From RUG754 sp041856085 (lineage in GTDB: Bacteria > Bacillota > Clostridia > Peptostreptococcales > Anaerovoracaceae), in contig JBHAFL010000134.1 in NCBI GenBank assembly GCA_041856085.1, positions 1-14,129 of the forward strand: a DNA stretch of 14,129 bases. The letters are read 5' to 3'. The translations under genes and the position numbers were made by a program. Shown here piece by piece: positions 7,714 through 14,129 of the stretch. Numbering within the stretch: the first letter of the stretch is position 1; the number at the start of each line of letters is the position of its first letter. The notes under the pieces are model-generated. The model did no database searches. It saw only the letters and a list, made by a program, of their open reading frames with translations, and was not told the origin of the DNA.

Positions 7714-7782
7714 GTTAAAAAATACCCCTCATCATTTCTGATGAGAGAGTATTATGTTTACCATCTTAACTTAATGACATTG
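7714..7782 (-). repeat. Left 69-bp inverted repeat with an outward terminator
   Basis: This 69-bp stretch is the reverse complement of 12318-12386 with only two differences that I can see. Read on the - strand it contains a hairpin (7721-7753): AATAC-TC-(T)-CTCATCA, a GAAA loop, then TGATGAG-GG-GTATT, followed at once by six T. This is a strong intrinsic terminator for the leftward MFS gene, which ends about 45 bp before it. The match extends about 29 bp beyond the hairpin on the cassette side, so the two copies are probably related by duplication rather than by chance likeness of terminators. Confidence 0.85.
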
Positions 7783-7826
7783 GCGTTTGACGCGGGGATG
7801 ATTTTTTATTAGGGTAGAAAATTATA

Positions 7827-9113
7827 CTAGTTAGCACCTTCATTTGCTGGATGCTTCTTCATATATCTGTTAAATAAGAAGGCGACTCCGATTCCGATAA
7901 TCATCATAACGAATACAAAAGTAAATAAATATGTGTATCCTGTGTCTCCGAACTTATCTAAAAGTGAACCAGACAGATATGGAACAATAATTTCAGGAAG
8001 GTATCCAATAGTGCTGACAAGGCCTACTGCAGTTCCTGCTAATGCTAAAGGGACACCTGCTTCATCTAACATCGAGAAAGCTATTGAATATCCTCCATAC
8101 ATACCAAAATAGATAACCAAACAAACTATAATAAAAATGGGTGAGGACATATTAGGAACAATGAGTAACAGGAATGTTCCGACAGCCATAAGCGAGAATG
8201 TCACATACAACCAATTTGAACGTCCCATCTTATCCGCGATTATTCCTCCACCGAAAGCAGCAACCGGTCTTACATACTGTGCAGCGATTGTGATGAACGC
8301 CGCAGCCGTAGCAACCGTTCCGTACTTAGCAGTTGAATACGGTGTGAAGTAATAGAAAGCCATGTTCATGTTATATGTACATGTAAGAATAAGGCAAACC
8401 ATCCAAACCTGAGGCATTTTCAGCAGTTTTTTGATTTCTTCTACAGATAAGCCTGTACCCTTTTCTTTCTTTTCAACTTCCTTAGTTTCTACAATGCCGT
8501 TACGTTTTTCTACTTTACCAAGCAAGATATACACAATTACGCCAAGTAAAATCGCAATGGATGAATAATAAACAATAACGCCATCCAGTCCTGCTGCATC
8601 CCCAATTTTATTGCTGAAATAGCCGAATATTGCAACTATGCACGCTCCATCGATTGCATATACGATTCCTCGTCCACCATCCATAAAGCCTGTTGCCTTC
8701 GATTGTTCATCTGGTCCGGAGATTTCACGCAAACTCTTTATAAGAGACGGCCAAAATGCAAATAAGGAAGTAAATCCCCATAAAGCATAAATGCAAAGGA
8801 GCATGCCGTAACTAGGATTTAACATGTGCAGAAATCCTCCAATACCGGTTAGAATAAGAGATACTGACATTAGTTTCCTTGTGGAAACCATATCGGCAAT
8901 AACCCCACCAAACAGATATGAAATCGCTCCGAATATTCCGAAAATTGAACCGAACATTCCCATCTGGGTATTAGTAAGGTTATATGTTTCAAGGTATGCG
9001 TCATAGAAATAAGATCTAAAATACGGCAAACCATAAATCATTGCACCTGCAATAGTAATTATTACGAGTGTAAAAATGTTTTGCTTTAGCTTCGACGTGT
9101 TTTCACTGCTCAT
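7827..9113 (-). CDS. MFS transporter (YihN-like)
   Basis: A 428-residue integral membrane protein with about twelve hydrophobic segments in two halves, separated by a charged cytoplasmic loop (about 200-235, rich in Lys/Glu). The MFS loop motif appears twice: GGVIADMVSTRK (69-80) after the second helix and GGGIIADKMGRSN (288-300) in the second half. The overall pattern resembles the YihN-type/organic-anion members of the family; the substrate cannot be read from sequence. I chose the ATG at 9113 over one 57 bases upstream because AAGGAAGGAG lies about 9 bp before it and the extra 19 residues look like untranslated leader. It is transcribed divergently from the MocR-type regulator and shares a cassette with an AbgA-like hydrolase, so it probably imports that enzyme's substrate (inference). 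Confidence 0.88.
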   Translation of the reverse strand: MSSENTSKLKQNIFTLVIITIAGAMIYGLPYFRSYFYDAYLETYNLTNTQMGMFGSIFGIFGAISYLFGGVIADMVSTRKLMSVSLILTGIGGFLHMLNPSYGMLLCIYALWGFTSLFAFWPSLIKSLREISGPDEQSKATGFMDGGRGIVYAIDGACIVAIFGYFSNKIGDAAGLDGVIVYYSSIAILLGVIVYILLGKVEKRNGIVETKEVEKKEKGTGLSVEEIKKLLKMPQVWMVCLILTCTYNMNMAFYYFTPYSTAKYGTVATAAAFITIAAQYVRPVAAFGGGIIADKMGRSNWLYVTFSLMAVGTFLLLIVPNMSSPIFIIVCLVIYFGMYGGYSIAFSMLDEAGVPLALAGTAVGLVSTIGYLPEIIVPYLSGSLLDKFGDTGYTYLFTFVFVMMIIGIGVAFLFNRYMKKHPANEGAN

Positions 9114-9172
9114 TTTTATTTTCTCCTTCCTTTTAGTATTAAGAAACCATAAAGAATAATTGCTATACAAAA

Positions 9173-9200
9173 ATTATATGACATTTTAAAATTCTGTTAA
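9173..9200 (-). promoter_or_regulatory. Promoter of the MFS gene
   Basis: On the - strand TTAACA (9195-9200) is followed after 16 bp by a perfect TATAAT (9173-9178), about 60 bp before the MFS start codon. It is a good vegetative sigma promoter by eye. The 26-bp dyad at 9201-9226 directly abuts the -35 box, which is where an activator or repressor would act. Confidence 0.65.
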
Positions 9201-9226
9201 GTACCAAAACCTATCGTTTTTGGTAC
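9201..9226. promoter_or_regulatory. GTACCAAAA/TTTTGGTAC dyad, probable operator
   Basis: Perfect 9-bp arms GTACCAAAA (9201-9209) and TTTTGGTAC (9218-9226) flank an 8-base centre, directly upstream of the MFS promoter. The GGTAC half-site recurs in direct orientation at 9222-9226, 9267-9271 and 9303-9307; the last is again TTTGGTAC. MocR-family regulators such as GabR bind spaced, repeated half-sites between divergent genes, so the neighbouring regulator is the natural candidate. The repeats are seen; the binding is inferred. Confidence 0.5.
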
Positions 9227-9315
9227 ATGATATTTTCTTAAGATTTTTGTAAGCGTGAAAAGCTGAGGTACACATAAAGCAGAGTTCCAAAATTAATTCT
9301 TTGGTACTTGCACGT

Positions 9316-9337
9316 TATGGTGGTTTGTACTACCATA
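9316..9337. promoter_or_regulatory. Second dyad in the divergent intergenic region
   Basis: TATGGTGGT (9316-9324) and ACTACCATA (9329-9337) are inverted repeats with one mismatch around 4 bases. It lies 27 bp before a TATAAT at 9365-9370, so it could regulate the rightward gene. Its half-site differs from the GGTAC sites, so it may bind another protein or be incidental. Confidence 0.3.
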
Positions 9338-9392
9338 ATAAATCAAGAATTTAAATCACTATTTTATAATACACTGTATGTGTGCCGACCTT

Positions 9393-9421
9393 TTGAATTA
9401 GCACAATTTTGAGTATATAGT
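9393..9421 (+). promoter_or_regulatory. Candidate promoter of the MocR-type regulator gene
   Basis: TTGAAT (9393-9398), a 17-bp spacer and TATAGT (9416-9421) lie about 42 bp before the regulator's ATG. A better -10 box (TATAAT, 9365-9370) lies upstream but has no clear -35 box. Either could be used. Confidence 0.4.
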
Positions 9422-9463
9422 TTTAAGGGCATGAGGTGTAAGCCATAAAGGAGATTATTGAAC

Positions 9464-10918
9464 ATGGAAATATCGATTAATCGCTCAAGTAGCACTCCTA
9501 TTTATGTTCAGATAACAAAGGCGATAGAAGGCTTGATTTGGGATGGAACTCTGCCGAAAGGTACCAAGCTTCCGTCGGAGAGAATGCTTGCAGATGAATT
9601 AGGGGTACACAGAAACACTATCATTAAAGCATATGGGATGCTAATGGAAAACAATCTTGTATTTTCATCAAGAAAGCGCCCAATGGGTTACTTTATAAAG
9701 GATGCCGTCGAAAGTGATTTCTCTAAAAAGTTTTTCCCACTTGAAAAACCCATATTATTTAAGCTAAGAGAATCCGAGCAGATATTTGCTGATTCGTACT
9801 GGGATGATGAACGCCAAGACCTTATCCATATGAGTGGGATTGTAATGGACAAGACTATAGGCCCTACCCCAAAGGTTGATAATGTATTGGATAATGTCTT
9901 CGATTCCTCCGGATACAACGGCACCCTATCCTATCAGAAAGAAACCGAATTACTTAAGTCCAATATCTGTAACCTTCTGTCAGAAAGGGGCATAAGGGTT
10001 GAGCCTTCTGAGGTTCAGCTTGTGTCTGAAACAAACCATGCGGTGAATTACCTTATCAATTTATACCTAAGATTCGGGGATGTAGTAATTGTAGAAGAAC
10101 CCATAGTTCCTGATATGAGTAGCCTCTTTGAAAATAAGGGAATAACGCTTATTTCTGTCCCAATGGATTATGATGGCATTAATCTAGAGGCATTTGAAGA
10201 TGCAGTAATGAGACATAAGCCGAAGTTCTTTTATACCATACCTACATATCATAATCCGACTGGCATAACAATGTCCCTTGAAAAAAGATACGCGGTTCTT
10301 AATATAACTCATAGATATAAAGTTCCAATAATTGAAGACGACTACCAAAACTCGTTTGGATATAGTGGAGAGCATTTACCGTGCTTGTTCACCTTAGATA
10401 ACACCGGCTCAGTTATATATCTCGATTCATTTACAATGGCATTCCCTTATGGTGCAAAAATTGGTTATATGATTGGACCGGAGGAGTTAATTGAAAAACT
10501 AGGCTATATAATCTCGATAGATGAAACTTACATAAGCAACCTTAGCCAATACTTTATTAATGAGTACATCAGAAACGGCGGATATGAAGAACACATGAGA
10601 AGAGCTTGTTCAGTTTATCGGGATAAAATGATGCTCCTAACCAGGGAACTGGAAAAGTGCCGCAGTTTAGGTATAAGCTATTATAGACCCAAGGGAGGTG
10701 TAGTTCTATGGTGTACGATTGCCTCGGAAATAAACGGTCAGGAACTGTATAAGACTTGTTTAGATAAAGGTCTTATATATATGCCAGGCTGGATATTCTA
10801 TTCAAACCAGTCTAAAGGGTATAATAAATTGAGACTCTGCATTTCCAGAACATCTAATGAGGAAATCATAAAAGGAGTATCAATAATAAAAGATGTATTG
10901 GAGAACATAAAGAAATAA
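9464..10918 (+). CDS. MocR-type transcription regulator (GntR HTH plus aminotransferase-like domain) lacking the PLP lysine
   Basis: A 484-residue DNA-binding regulator. A winged-helix GntR domain (about 1-75) has the signatures TPIYVQITKAIEGLIWDGTL, KLPSERMLADELGVHRNTI and AYGMLMENNLV. A fold-type I aminotransferase-like domain fills the rest, with conserved YHNPTG (Asn264), IEDDYQNSFGYSG (around 292) and the carboxylate-binding Arg457 in NKLRLCISR. The PLP site is changed: where MocR/GabR proteins have SFSK, this has SFTM, so the Schiff-base lysine is Met325 (ATG at 10436-10438, one base from AAG). The phosphate-contact Arg of the GxRxGY motif reads Lys332 (GAKIGY). It may therefore respond to PLP or ligand differently. 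ATG 9464 is chosen because AAGGAG lies 10 bp upstream. It probably controls the divergent MFS gene and the downstream hydrolase, 33 bp away. Confidence 0.9.
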   Translation: MEISINRSSSTPIYVQITKAIEGLIWDGTLPKGTKLPSERMLADELGVHRNTIIKAYGMLMENNLVFSSRKRPMGYFIKDAVESDFSKKFFPLEKPILFKLRESEQIFADSYWDDERQDLIHMSGIVMDKTIGPTPKVDNVLDNVFDSSGYNGTLSYQKETELLKSNICNLLSERGIRVEPSEVQLVSETNHAVNYLINLYLRFGDVVIVEEPIVPDMSSLFENKGITLISVPMDYDGINLEAFEDAVMRHKPKFFYTIPTYHNPTGITMSLEKRYAVLNITHRYKVPIIEDDYQNSFGYSGEHLPCLFTLDNTGSVIYLDSFTMAFPYGAKIGYMIGPEELIEKLGYIISIDETYISNLSQYFINEYIRNGGYEEHMRRACSVYRDKMMLLTRELEKCRSLGISYYRPKGGVVLWCTIASEINGQELYKTCLDKGLIYMPGWIFYSNQSKGYNKLRLCISRTSNEEIIKGVSIIKDVLENIKK

Positions 10919-10951
10919 TTGCAATATACAAAATGTAAAAGGAGAGAGACC

Positions 10952-12235
10952 ATGAATAAGTATGTTGAATACAGAAGAGAGTTTCACCGTTTTCCTGAAC
11001 AGGGGTGGCGAGAAATAAGAACTACAGCCAGGATTTATGAAATCTTGACAGAAATGGGTTATAAATGTCTGATAGGCCTTGATGTAGTTGATGAAGCTAC
11101 TATTGCAGATGAAACGGTATCTCCAGAAGAAAGATGCGCAAATATGGACAGGGCTATCGCCCAGGGAGCAAAACCTGAAATCGTAGAAATGACAAACGGA
11201 TTTCCTGGCGTCCTTTGTGTGCTCGACACAGGAAAGCCCGGTCCGATAACAGGTTTCCGTTTCGATATCGATTGCCTCCCTGGAAATGAACCGCATAAAG
11301 AAGGATTCAGACCTTATGATGAAGGATATATTTCATGTAATGAAGGTTCAGTTCATGCATGCGGTCATGACGCACATACTGCAATGGGGCTTGGAATTGC
11401 TGAAGGTCTTCTTACAAAAAAAGAGGAGTTCTGCGGAAAAATAAAGCTGATATTCCAACCGTCTGAAGAAGTATATCACGGAGCTGAGTCTATAGTTGCC
11501 AAAGGGCACCTTGATGATGTGGATAATTTTATTGCAATGCATGTTGCTCTTTCTGCTGAGGGCAAGCCTCTTCCATCCAGAACAATTTGTTGTGGATGCA
11601 AGGACTTCATGAGTGATCAGCAGATTGATGTAACATTCCATGGTCGTGGCGCACATCCATGTGGAGCTGCGCAAGAGGGCAAAGATGCTATGTTGGCAGC
11701 ATGTTCTGCTGTATTAAATCTCCGTACAATTGCGGATCATGAGCTTGGTCTGACACGTGTGAACGTTGGTGTCATTCATGGAGGTAAAGCTGTTAACTCT
11801 ATTCCTGACGAATGTTTCATAAGTCTTGAGTGTCGAGGTGAAGATCCTGCTATTACGGATTATGTATACAATCGCGTGCACGAAGTTATCGACGGCGCAG
11901 CACGCATGCATGGATGTTCCTACGATTGCTATGAATGGGGACTCTACCCTGCTTCCAAATCTGATGATGCAATGATGGAAATCATCCAAAGGGCAGCCAA
12001 TAAAGTTCCATGGTTTGAGACAGTATATTATGAGGGTAGTATAGGTGGATCCGATGATGCTGCTGCAATGATGAATGCGGTAAAGGCTCATGGTGGCATT
12101 GCCACATATCTTGGAATCGGCACAGATACTACTCAACCATTGCATAATGACGAGTTTGATCTGGATGAGGATTGCATCCCTGCAGCTATTGATATGTGTA
12201 TGTATGCTCTTGAGGAAATACATAATTCCAAATAG
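10952..12235 (+). CDS. M20 family amidohydrolase, AbgA-like
   Basis: A 427-residue zinc or manganese amidohydrolase of the M20D type, which cleaves N-acyl amino acids, aminobenzoyl-glutamate or dipeptides. Metal-ligand candidates are Cys137, His139 and Asp140 in HACGHDAHT, Glu172/Glu173 in FQPSEE, His197 in AMHV, and His398 in QPLHNDEFD. The dimerisation (lid) domain runs from about 215 to 330 with HGRGAHPCGA and VNVGVIHGG. Likeness to E. coli AbgA is strong along the length: FHRFPEQGWREIRT at the start, the QGAKPE insert near 71-76, GPITGFRFDIDCL, and the ending NDEFDLDE. AbgA works with AbgB in E. coli; no AbgB partner is present here. GGAGAGAG lies just before ATG 10952. It is probably cotranscribed with the regulator. 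The substrate is inferred from family only. Confidence 0.88.
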   Translation: MNKYVEYRREFHRFPEQGWREIRTTARIYEILTEMGYKCLIGLDVVDEATIADETVSPEERCANMDRAIAQGAKPEIVEMTNGFPGVLCVLDTGKPGPITGFRFDIDCLPGNEPHKEGFRPYDEGYISCNEGSVHACGHDAHTAMGLGIAEGLLTKKEEFCGKIKLIFQPSEEVYHGAESIVAKGHLDDVDNFIAMHVALSAEGKPLPSRTICCGCKDFMSDQQIDVTFHGRGAHPCGAAQEGKDAMLAACSAVLNLRTIADHELGLTRVNVGVIHGGKAVNSIPDECFISLECRGEDPAITDYVYNRVHEVIDGAARMHGCSYDCYEWGLYPASKSDDAMMEIIQRAANKVPWFETVYYEGSIGGSDDAAAMMNAVKAHGGIATYLGIGTDTTQPLHNDEFDLDEDCIPAAIDMCMYALEEIHNSK

Positions 12236-12317
12236 TTGCTTGCAAGTTGTGCTGTATTAGTCTGATTGTATGGGAACTCAAGAAATTTGCAATAAGAAGT
12301 AGAGCCTCGGTTTTTCG

Positions 12318-12386
12318 CAATGTCATTAAGTTAATATGGCAAACATAATACTCTCTCATCAGAAATGATGAGGGGTATTTTTTAAC
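12318..12386 (+). repeat. Right 69-bp inverted repeat with an outward terminator
   Basis: Reverse complement of 7714-7782 with two differences. Read on the + strand the hairpin (12347-12379) has the same stem, GAAA loop and T-run (12378-12383), so it ends transcription of the M20 gene about 110 bp after its stop. The match to the left copy stops exactly where the ISL3-like end (GGCTCTATGTCAATAG) begins at 12387, so the original repeat may have been longer and cut by the insertion. Confidence 0.85.
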
Positions 12387-12441
12387 GGCTCTATGTCAAT
12401 AGTTGGGGTGGGGTCAATCCAAATTAAAAAAAAAACTTTTG

Positions 12442-12466
12442 GGAACAGTGAAAGCTGTTCCTTTTT
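12442..12466. terminator. Hairpin terminator in the ISL3 remnant
   Basis: GGAACAG (12442-12448), loop TGAAAG and CTGTTCC (12455-12461) form a perfect 7-bp stem, followed by five T on the + strand. On the - strand the stem is followed by a long T-run after CAAAAG, so it could end transcripts from both sides, including the transposase transcript. Confidence 0.6.
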
Positions 12467-12518
12467 CGTAACTTTGAAAGCGTATATTTTGCAAGTTGAA
12501 TATATTTAGTAAGCTTAA

Positions 12519-13096
12519 TTAAGCTGTCATAATGTGTAAAATTCTTTTCCTGAAACGCTTAAAGTTTCGGAAACCATAGGCAGCTCTTTTGATAACTTTT
12601 ATCCTGTTGTTACAGCCTTCTGTATAGCCGTTAGAAAGTCCTGTAGAGAATGCGTTTAGTATTTCATGTTGCCATGTTGTAAATGTGTAAACACAGGCAT
12701 GGAATCTTTTAAAATCGTTTTCATCTGTAACTCCGACATGCATATACCAATTGCTTAGATTGAGTTTAGCTTCTTCTACAGTGTCTGAGTTAAGAACTTT
12801 TCTGAACTCTTGCATTAAGTAATATGCTTTTGCTAACCTATCGGATAGTTCCAACATGTGTGATACCTGTTCAAATTGTTTTTCAGTAAGTTCATCCATA
12901 TTTTTAAGCAGAAGTGTTTTAGAATGCTTAAAATATATTCTTCGTTGTTTTGCAAAATACTTTTGAACATCTTTTCTGATGTCCTCGAATGCCCAATTGA
13001 CAAGCCTTTGAACATGAAACTTGTCAGCGACAATCTCCGCTTTAGGGAAGCAAACGGAAACTATTGATTTAAAAAGTGTACTCATATCCATACAGA
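12519..13096 (-). pseudogene. ISL3-family transposase, C-terminal half only
   Basis: About 190 residues remain of a protein usually near 400. The family signatures are MDMSTLFKSI with a catalytic-core Asp, AEIVADKFHVQRLVNWAFEDIR, FTTWQHEILNAF, and the C-terminal NGYTEGCNNRIKVIKRAAYG followed by FRNFKRFRKRILH, which holds the catalytic Glu. The reading continues a few codons upstream of the first Met (as FYVC), then ends at the junction with FN3-type sequence. The start codon, the zinc-finger/HTH N-terminus and part of the DDE core are absent, so it is inactive. The remaining frame is open, so the loss looks fairly recent. Confidence 0.85.
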
Positions 13097-13222
13097 CATA
13101 GAAAAGGCAAGACCTACTACTACAAGGTAAAAGCGTTTAAGATGATAAACGGAGAGAAAGTCTATACGAACTTCTCGACAAAGACTTGGAAGACACCGAA
13201 AAATAGAGCTAATGTGAGATAG
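13097..13222 (+). pseudogene. C-terminal fragment of an FN3-type surface protein (right copy)
   Basis: An open frame without a start reads HRKGKTYYYKVKAFKMINGE, then KVYTNFSTKTWKTPK, ending at TAG 13220-13222. The GKTYYYKVKA and NGEKVY pattern is characteristic of fibronectin type III-like repeats of secreted clostridial proteins, here the last repeat. The 5' part is replaced by the ISL3 remnant. A more decayed copy lies at 7381-7455 in the same orientation. Confidence 0.6.
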
Positions 13223-13532
13223 TAACGATTTAGAAGAGTGCGTAGAATATATCAAAAAACGGAATAAGCATATTATTCATATCGGCAATTCAAAACACTC
13301 GTGATATTCCAAAATTATTTAAGATTTGGAATTTGGGTCAATCTCCGAAGAAAATAAAGAAAAATGATAGAAACCTAAAAAACCGATCCCTATTATAATG
13401 AAAAAATATAGAAAAATATAGAAAGAAAAAATTAGTATGAGAAGTTTTCTTGTATTTTTTGCATTTCAGCCCTCTTTTAGTATGTCACCGAATGTGTTAA
13501 ACTGCGTTTATATAGTGAAAGGAGGCGGTAAA
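13223..13532. other. AT-rich intergenic region before the sigma factor gene
   Basis: No gene is supported here. ATTCCAAA (13306-13313) and TTTGGAAT (13325-13332) are perfect 8-bp inverted repeats and could be an operator. TATAAT is at 13394-13399 with no good -35 box. AAAAATATAG occurs twice in tandem at about 13402-13421. An open frame extends back from the sigma gene to 13437, but its amino-acid sequence there looks non-coding. Confidence 0.4.
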
Positions 13533-14024
13533 GTGCTGAATGACCAAATGGAAAAGCTGTATAGAAAATACTATCGCGAGGTTTATCTTTATGCGCTTTC
13601 CTTGTGCAGGGAACATCATTTAGCGCAGGATTTGACCGCCGAAACATTTTACAGAGCGTATCTTTCGGTTGAAGAGACCGATTATATAAAATATTGGCTC
13701 TTCAAGGTCTGTAAGAATCTGTATATGGATTTTTTGCGAAAGGATAGGGTTGAGGGCGGCGTTGAGGCTCAGGAAATGAGCATGGACGAAGATGATTCGC
13801 CCCTTGCGAAACTTATCACAAACGAAGAGAAGCGACGGCTTTATGCGGCAATCCTAAAATTGCGCGAAAAGAGCAGGGAGATTCTGATTTTGTATTATTT
13901 CGGCGACCATTCCGTTAGGGAAATCGCTGAACTTAAACGTATGACGGAAAGCGCGGTTAAGACGACGCTGCTTAGGGCGCGCAGACAACTGAGAAGTGAA
14001 ATGGAGGGCAAAAATGGATTATAG
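13533..14024 (+). CDS. ECF-type RNA polymerase sigma factor
   Basis: A 163-residue sigma-70 family protein of the extracytoplasmic-function type. Region 2 is at about 6-75 (LYRKYYREVYLYALSLCREH, AQDLTAETFYRAY, YWLFKVCKNLYMDFLRKDR). Region 4 is at about 100-158, with the helix-turn-helix HSVREIAELKRMTESAVKTT and LLRARRQLRSEM. I chose GTG 13533 because a perfect AAAGGAGG lies 7 bp before it and region 2 starts soon after; an upstream ATG at 13437 would add 32 hydrophobic residues unlike the family. It overlaps the next gene by 11 bp, the usual arrangement with an anti-sigma factor. Its target promoters are unknown. Confidence 0.9.
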   Translation: MLNDQMEKLYRKYYREVYLYALSLCREHHLAQDLTAETFYRAYLSVEETDYIKYWLFKVCKNLYMDFLRKDRVEGGVEAQEMSMDEDDSPLAKLITNEEKRRLYAAILKLREKSREILILYYFGDHSVREIAELKRMTESAVKTTLLRARRQLRSEMEGKNGL

Positions 14025-14129
14025 AGAAATACTGGGAAAATACAGGGACGGCACAGCGAGCGATGACGAGAGGCGGCTTGCGGAGAGCGAAATTGAGAAG
14101 TTTATGGCGATAGAGGATTTTTTGATAGA
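14014..14129 (+). CDS. Start of a probable anti-sigma factor (partial, cut by window end)
   Basis: The first 38 codons are visible: MDYREILGKYRDGTASDDER, then RLAESEIEKF and AIEDFL. GGAGGG lies 5 bp before the ATG and the gene overlaps the sigma factor by 11 bp. The short acidic start with a GTAS-DDERRL-type motif resembles the cytoplasmic N-termini of membrane anti-sigma factors paired with clostridial ECF sigmas. No membrane segment or zinc site is seen because the gene runs out of the window. The assignment rests mainly on context. Confidence 0.6.
   Translation, partial: MDYREILGKYRDGTASDDERRLAESEIEKFMAIEDFLI

Larger units (their letters stand above)
12387..13096 (-). mobile_element. Remnant of an ISL3-family insertion sequence
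   Basis: It begins at GGCTCTATGTCAATAGTTGG, which looks like the terminal repeat of ISL3-family elements. It then contains a terminator hairpin, the 3' half of a transposase gene on the - strand, and stops abruptly near 13096, where FN3-type coding sequence starts on the other strand. The 5' half of the element and its second end are missing. It cannot move by itself. The boundary at 13096 is set from where the transposase-like reading ends, within about 10 bp. Confidence 0.7.

Noticed and set aside
7714..7782. CRISPR repeat or tRNA-like structure in the 69-bp repeat
   Set aside because: Only two copies are present, in inverted orientation and kilobases apart; the fold is a simple terminator hairpin.
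10952..12235. Carboxypeptidase or succinyl-diaminopimelate desuccinylase role for the M20 gene
   Set aside because: The N-terminal FHRFPEQGW motif, the insert near 50-75 and the NDEFDLDE ending fit the AbgA-like group better.
13437..13532. Upstream ATG giving the sigma factor a 32-residue hydrophobic N-terminus
   Set aside because: The sequence is unlike the family, and a perfect AAAGGAGG lies 7 bp before GTG 13533.

Overview
The window looks like a low-to-medium GC Gram-positive anaerobe of the Clostridia. The evidence is AGGAG-type ribosome-binding sites, a YycJ/WalJ-type metallo-hydrolase, an F-type ATP synthase operon, an ISL3-family transposase and FN3-type surface-protein remnants. I cannot name a genus with confidence; an Anaerovoracaceae/Family XIII-like member would fit but is a guess.

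Region 1 (1-7319) is ordinary-looking chromosome with a tight operon on the + strand: a WalJ-like metallo-beta-lactamase-fold hydrolase, then ATP synthase genes in the order a (atpB), c (atpE), b (atpF), alpha, gamma (atpG), beta (atpD), epsilon (atpC). No separate delta gene (atpH) is present. The alpha protein instead carries about 80 extra N-terminal residues that read as the C-terminal domain of delta/OSCP. The six-helix N-terminal domain of delta is absent from the window. This delta(CTD)-alpha fusion is the most striking feature here. The c subunit has a signal-peptide-like leader, and gamma has a short basic C-terminal tail that would point toward the same crown of F1.

Region 2 (7320-7713) is about 400 bp of decayed sequence. 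It includes a broken copy of the end of an FN3-type surface-protein gene.

Region 3 (7714-12386) is a more AT-rich cassette bounded by two 69-bp near-identical inverted repeats, each containing a strong outward-facing intrinsic terminator. Inside are a leftward MFS transporter, a rightward MocR-type (GntR plus aminotransferase-like) regulator, and an AbgA-like M20 amidohydrolase. The intergenic region between the divergent genes has good promoters and repeated GGTAC half-sites. In the regulator, the lysine that should bind PLP appears to be Met, and the phosphate-binding Arg appears to be Lys. The cassette probably imports and hydrolyses an N-acyl or aminobenzoyl amino acid or dipeptide under control of the regulator.

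Region 4 (12387-13222) is an ISL3-family remnant that starts exactly where the right repeat ends. It has lost the N-terminal half of its transposase and runs into a second FN3-type C-terminal relic in the same orientation as the left one.

Region 5 (13223-14129) holds a non-coding stretch, an ECF-type sigma factor and the start of an overlapping gene that is probably its anti-sigma partner, cut by the window edge.
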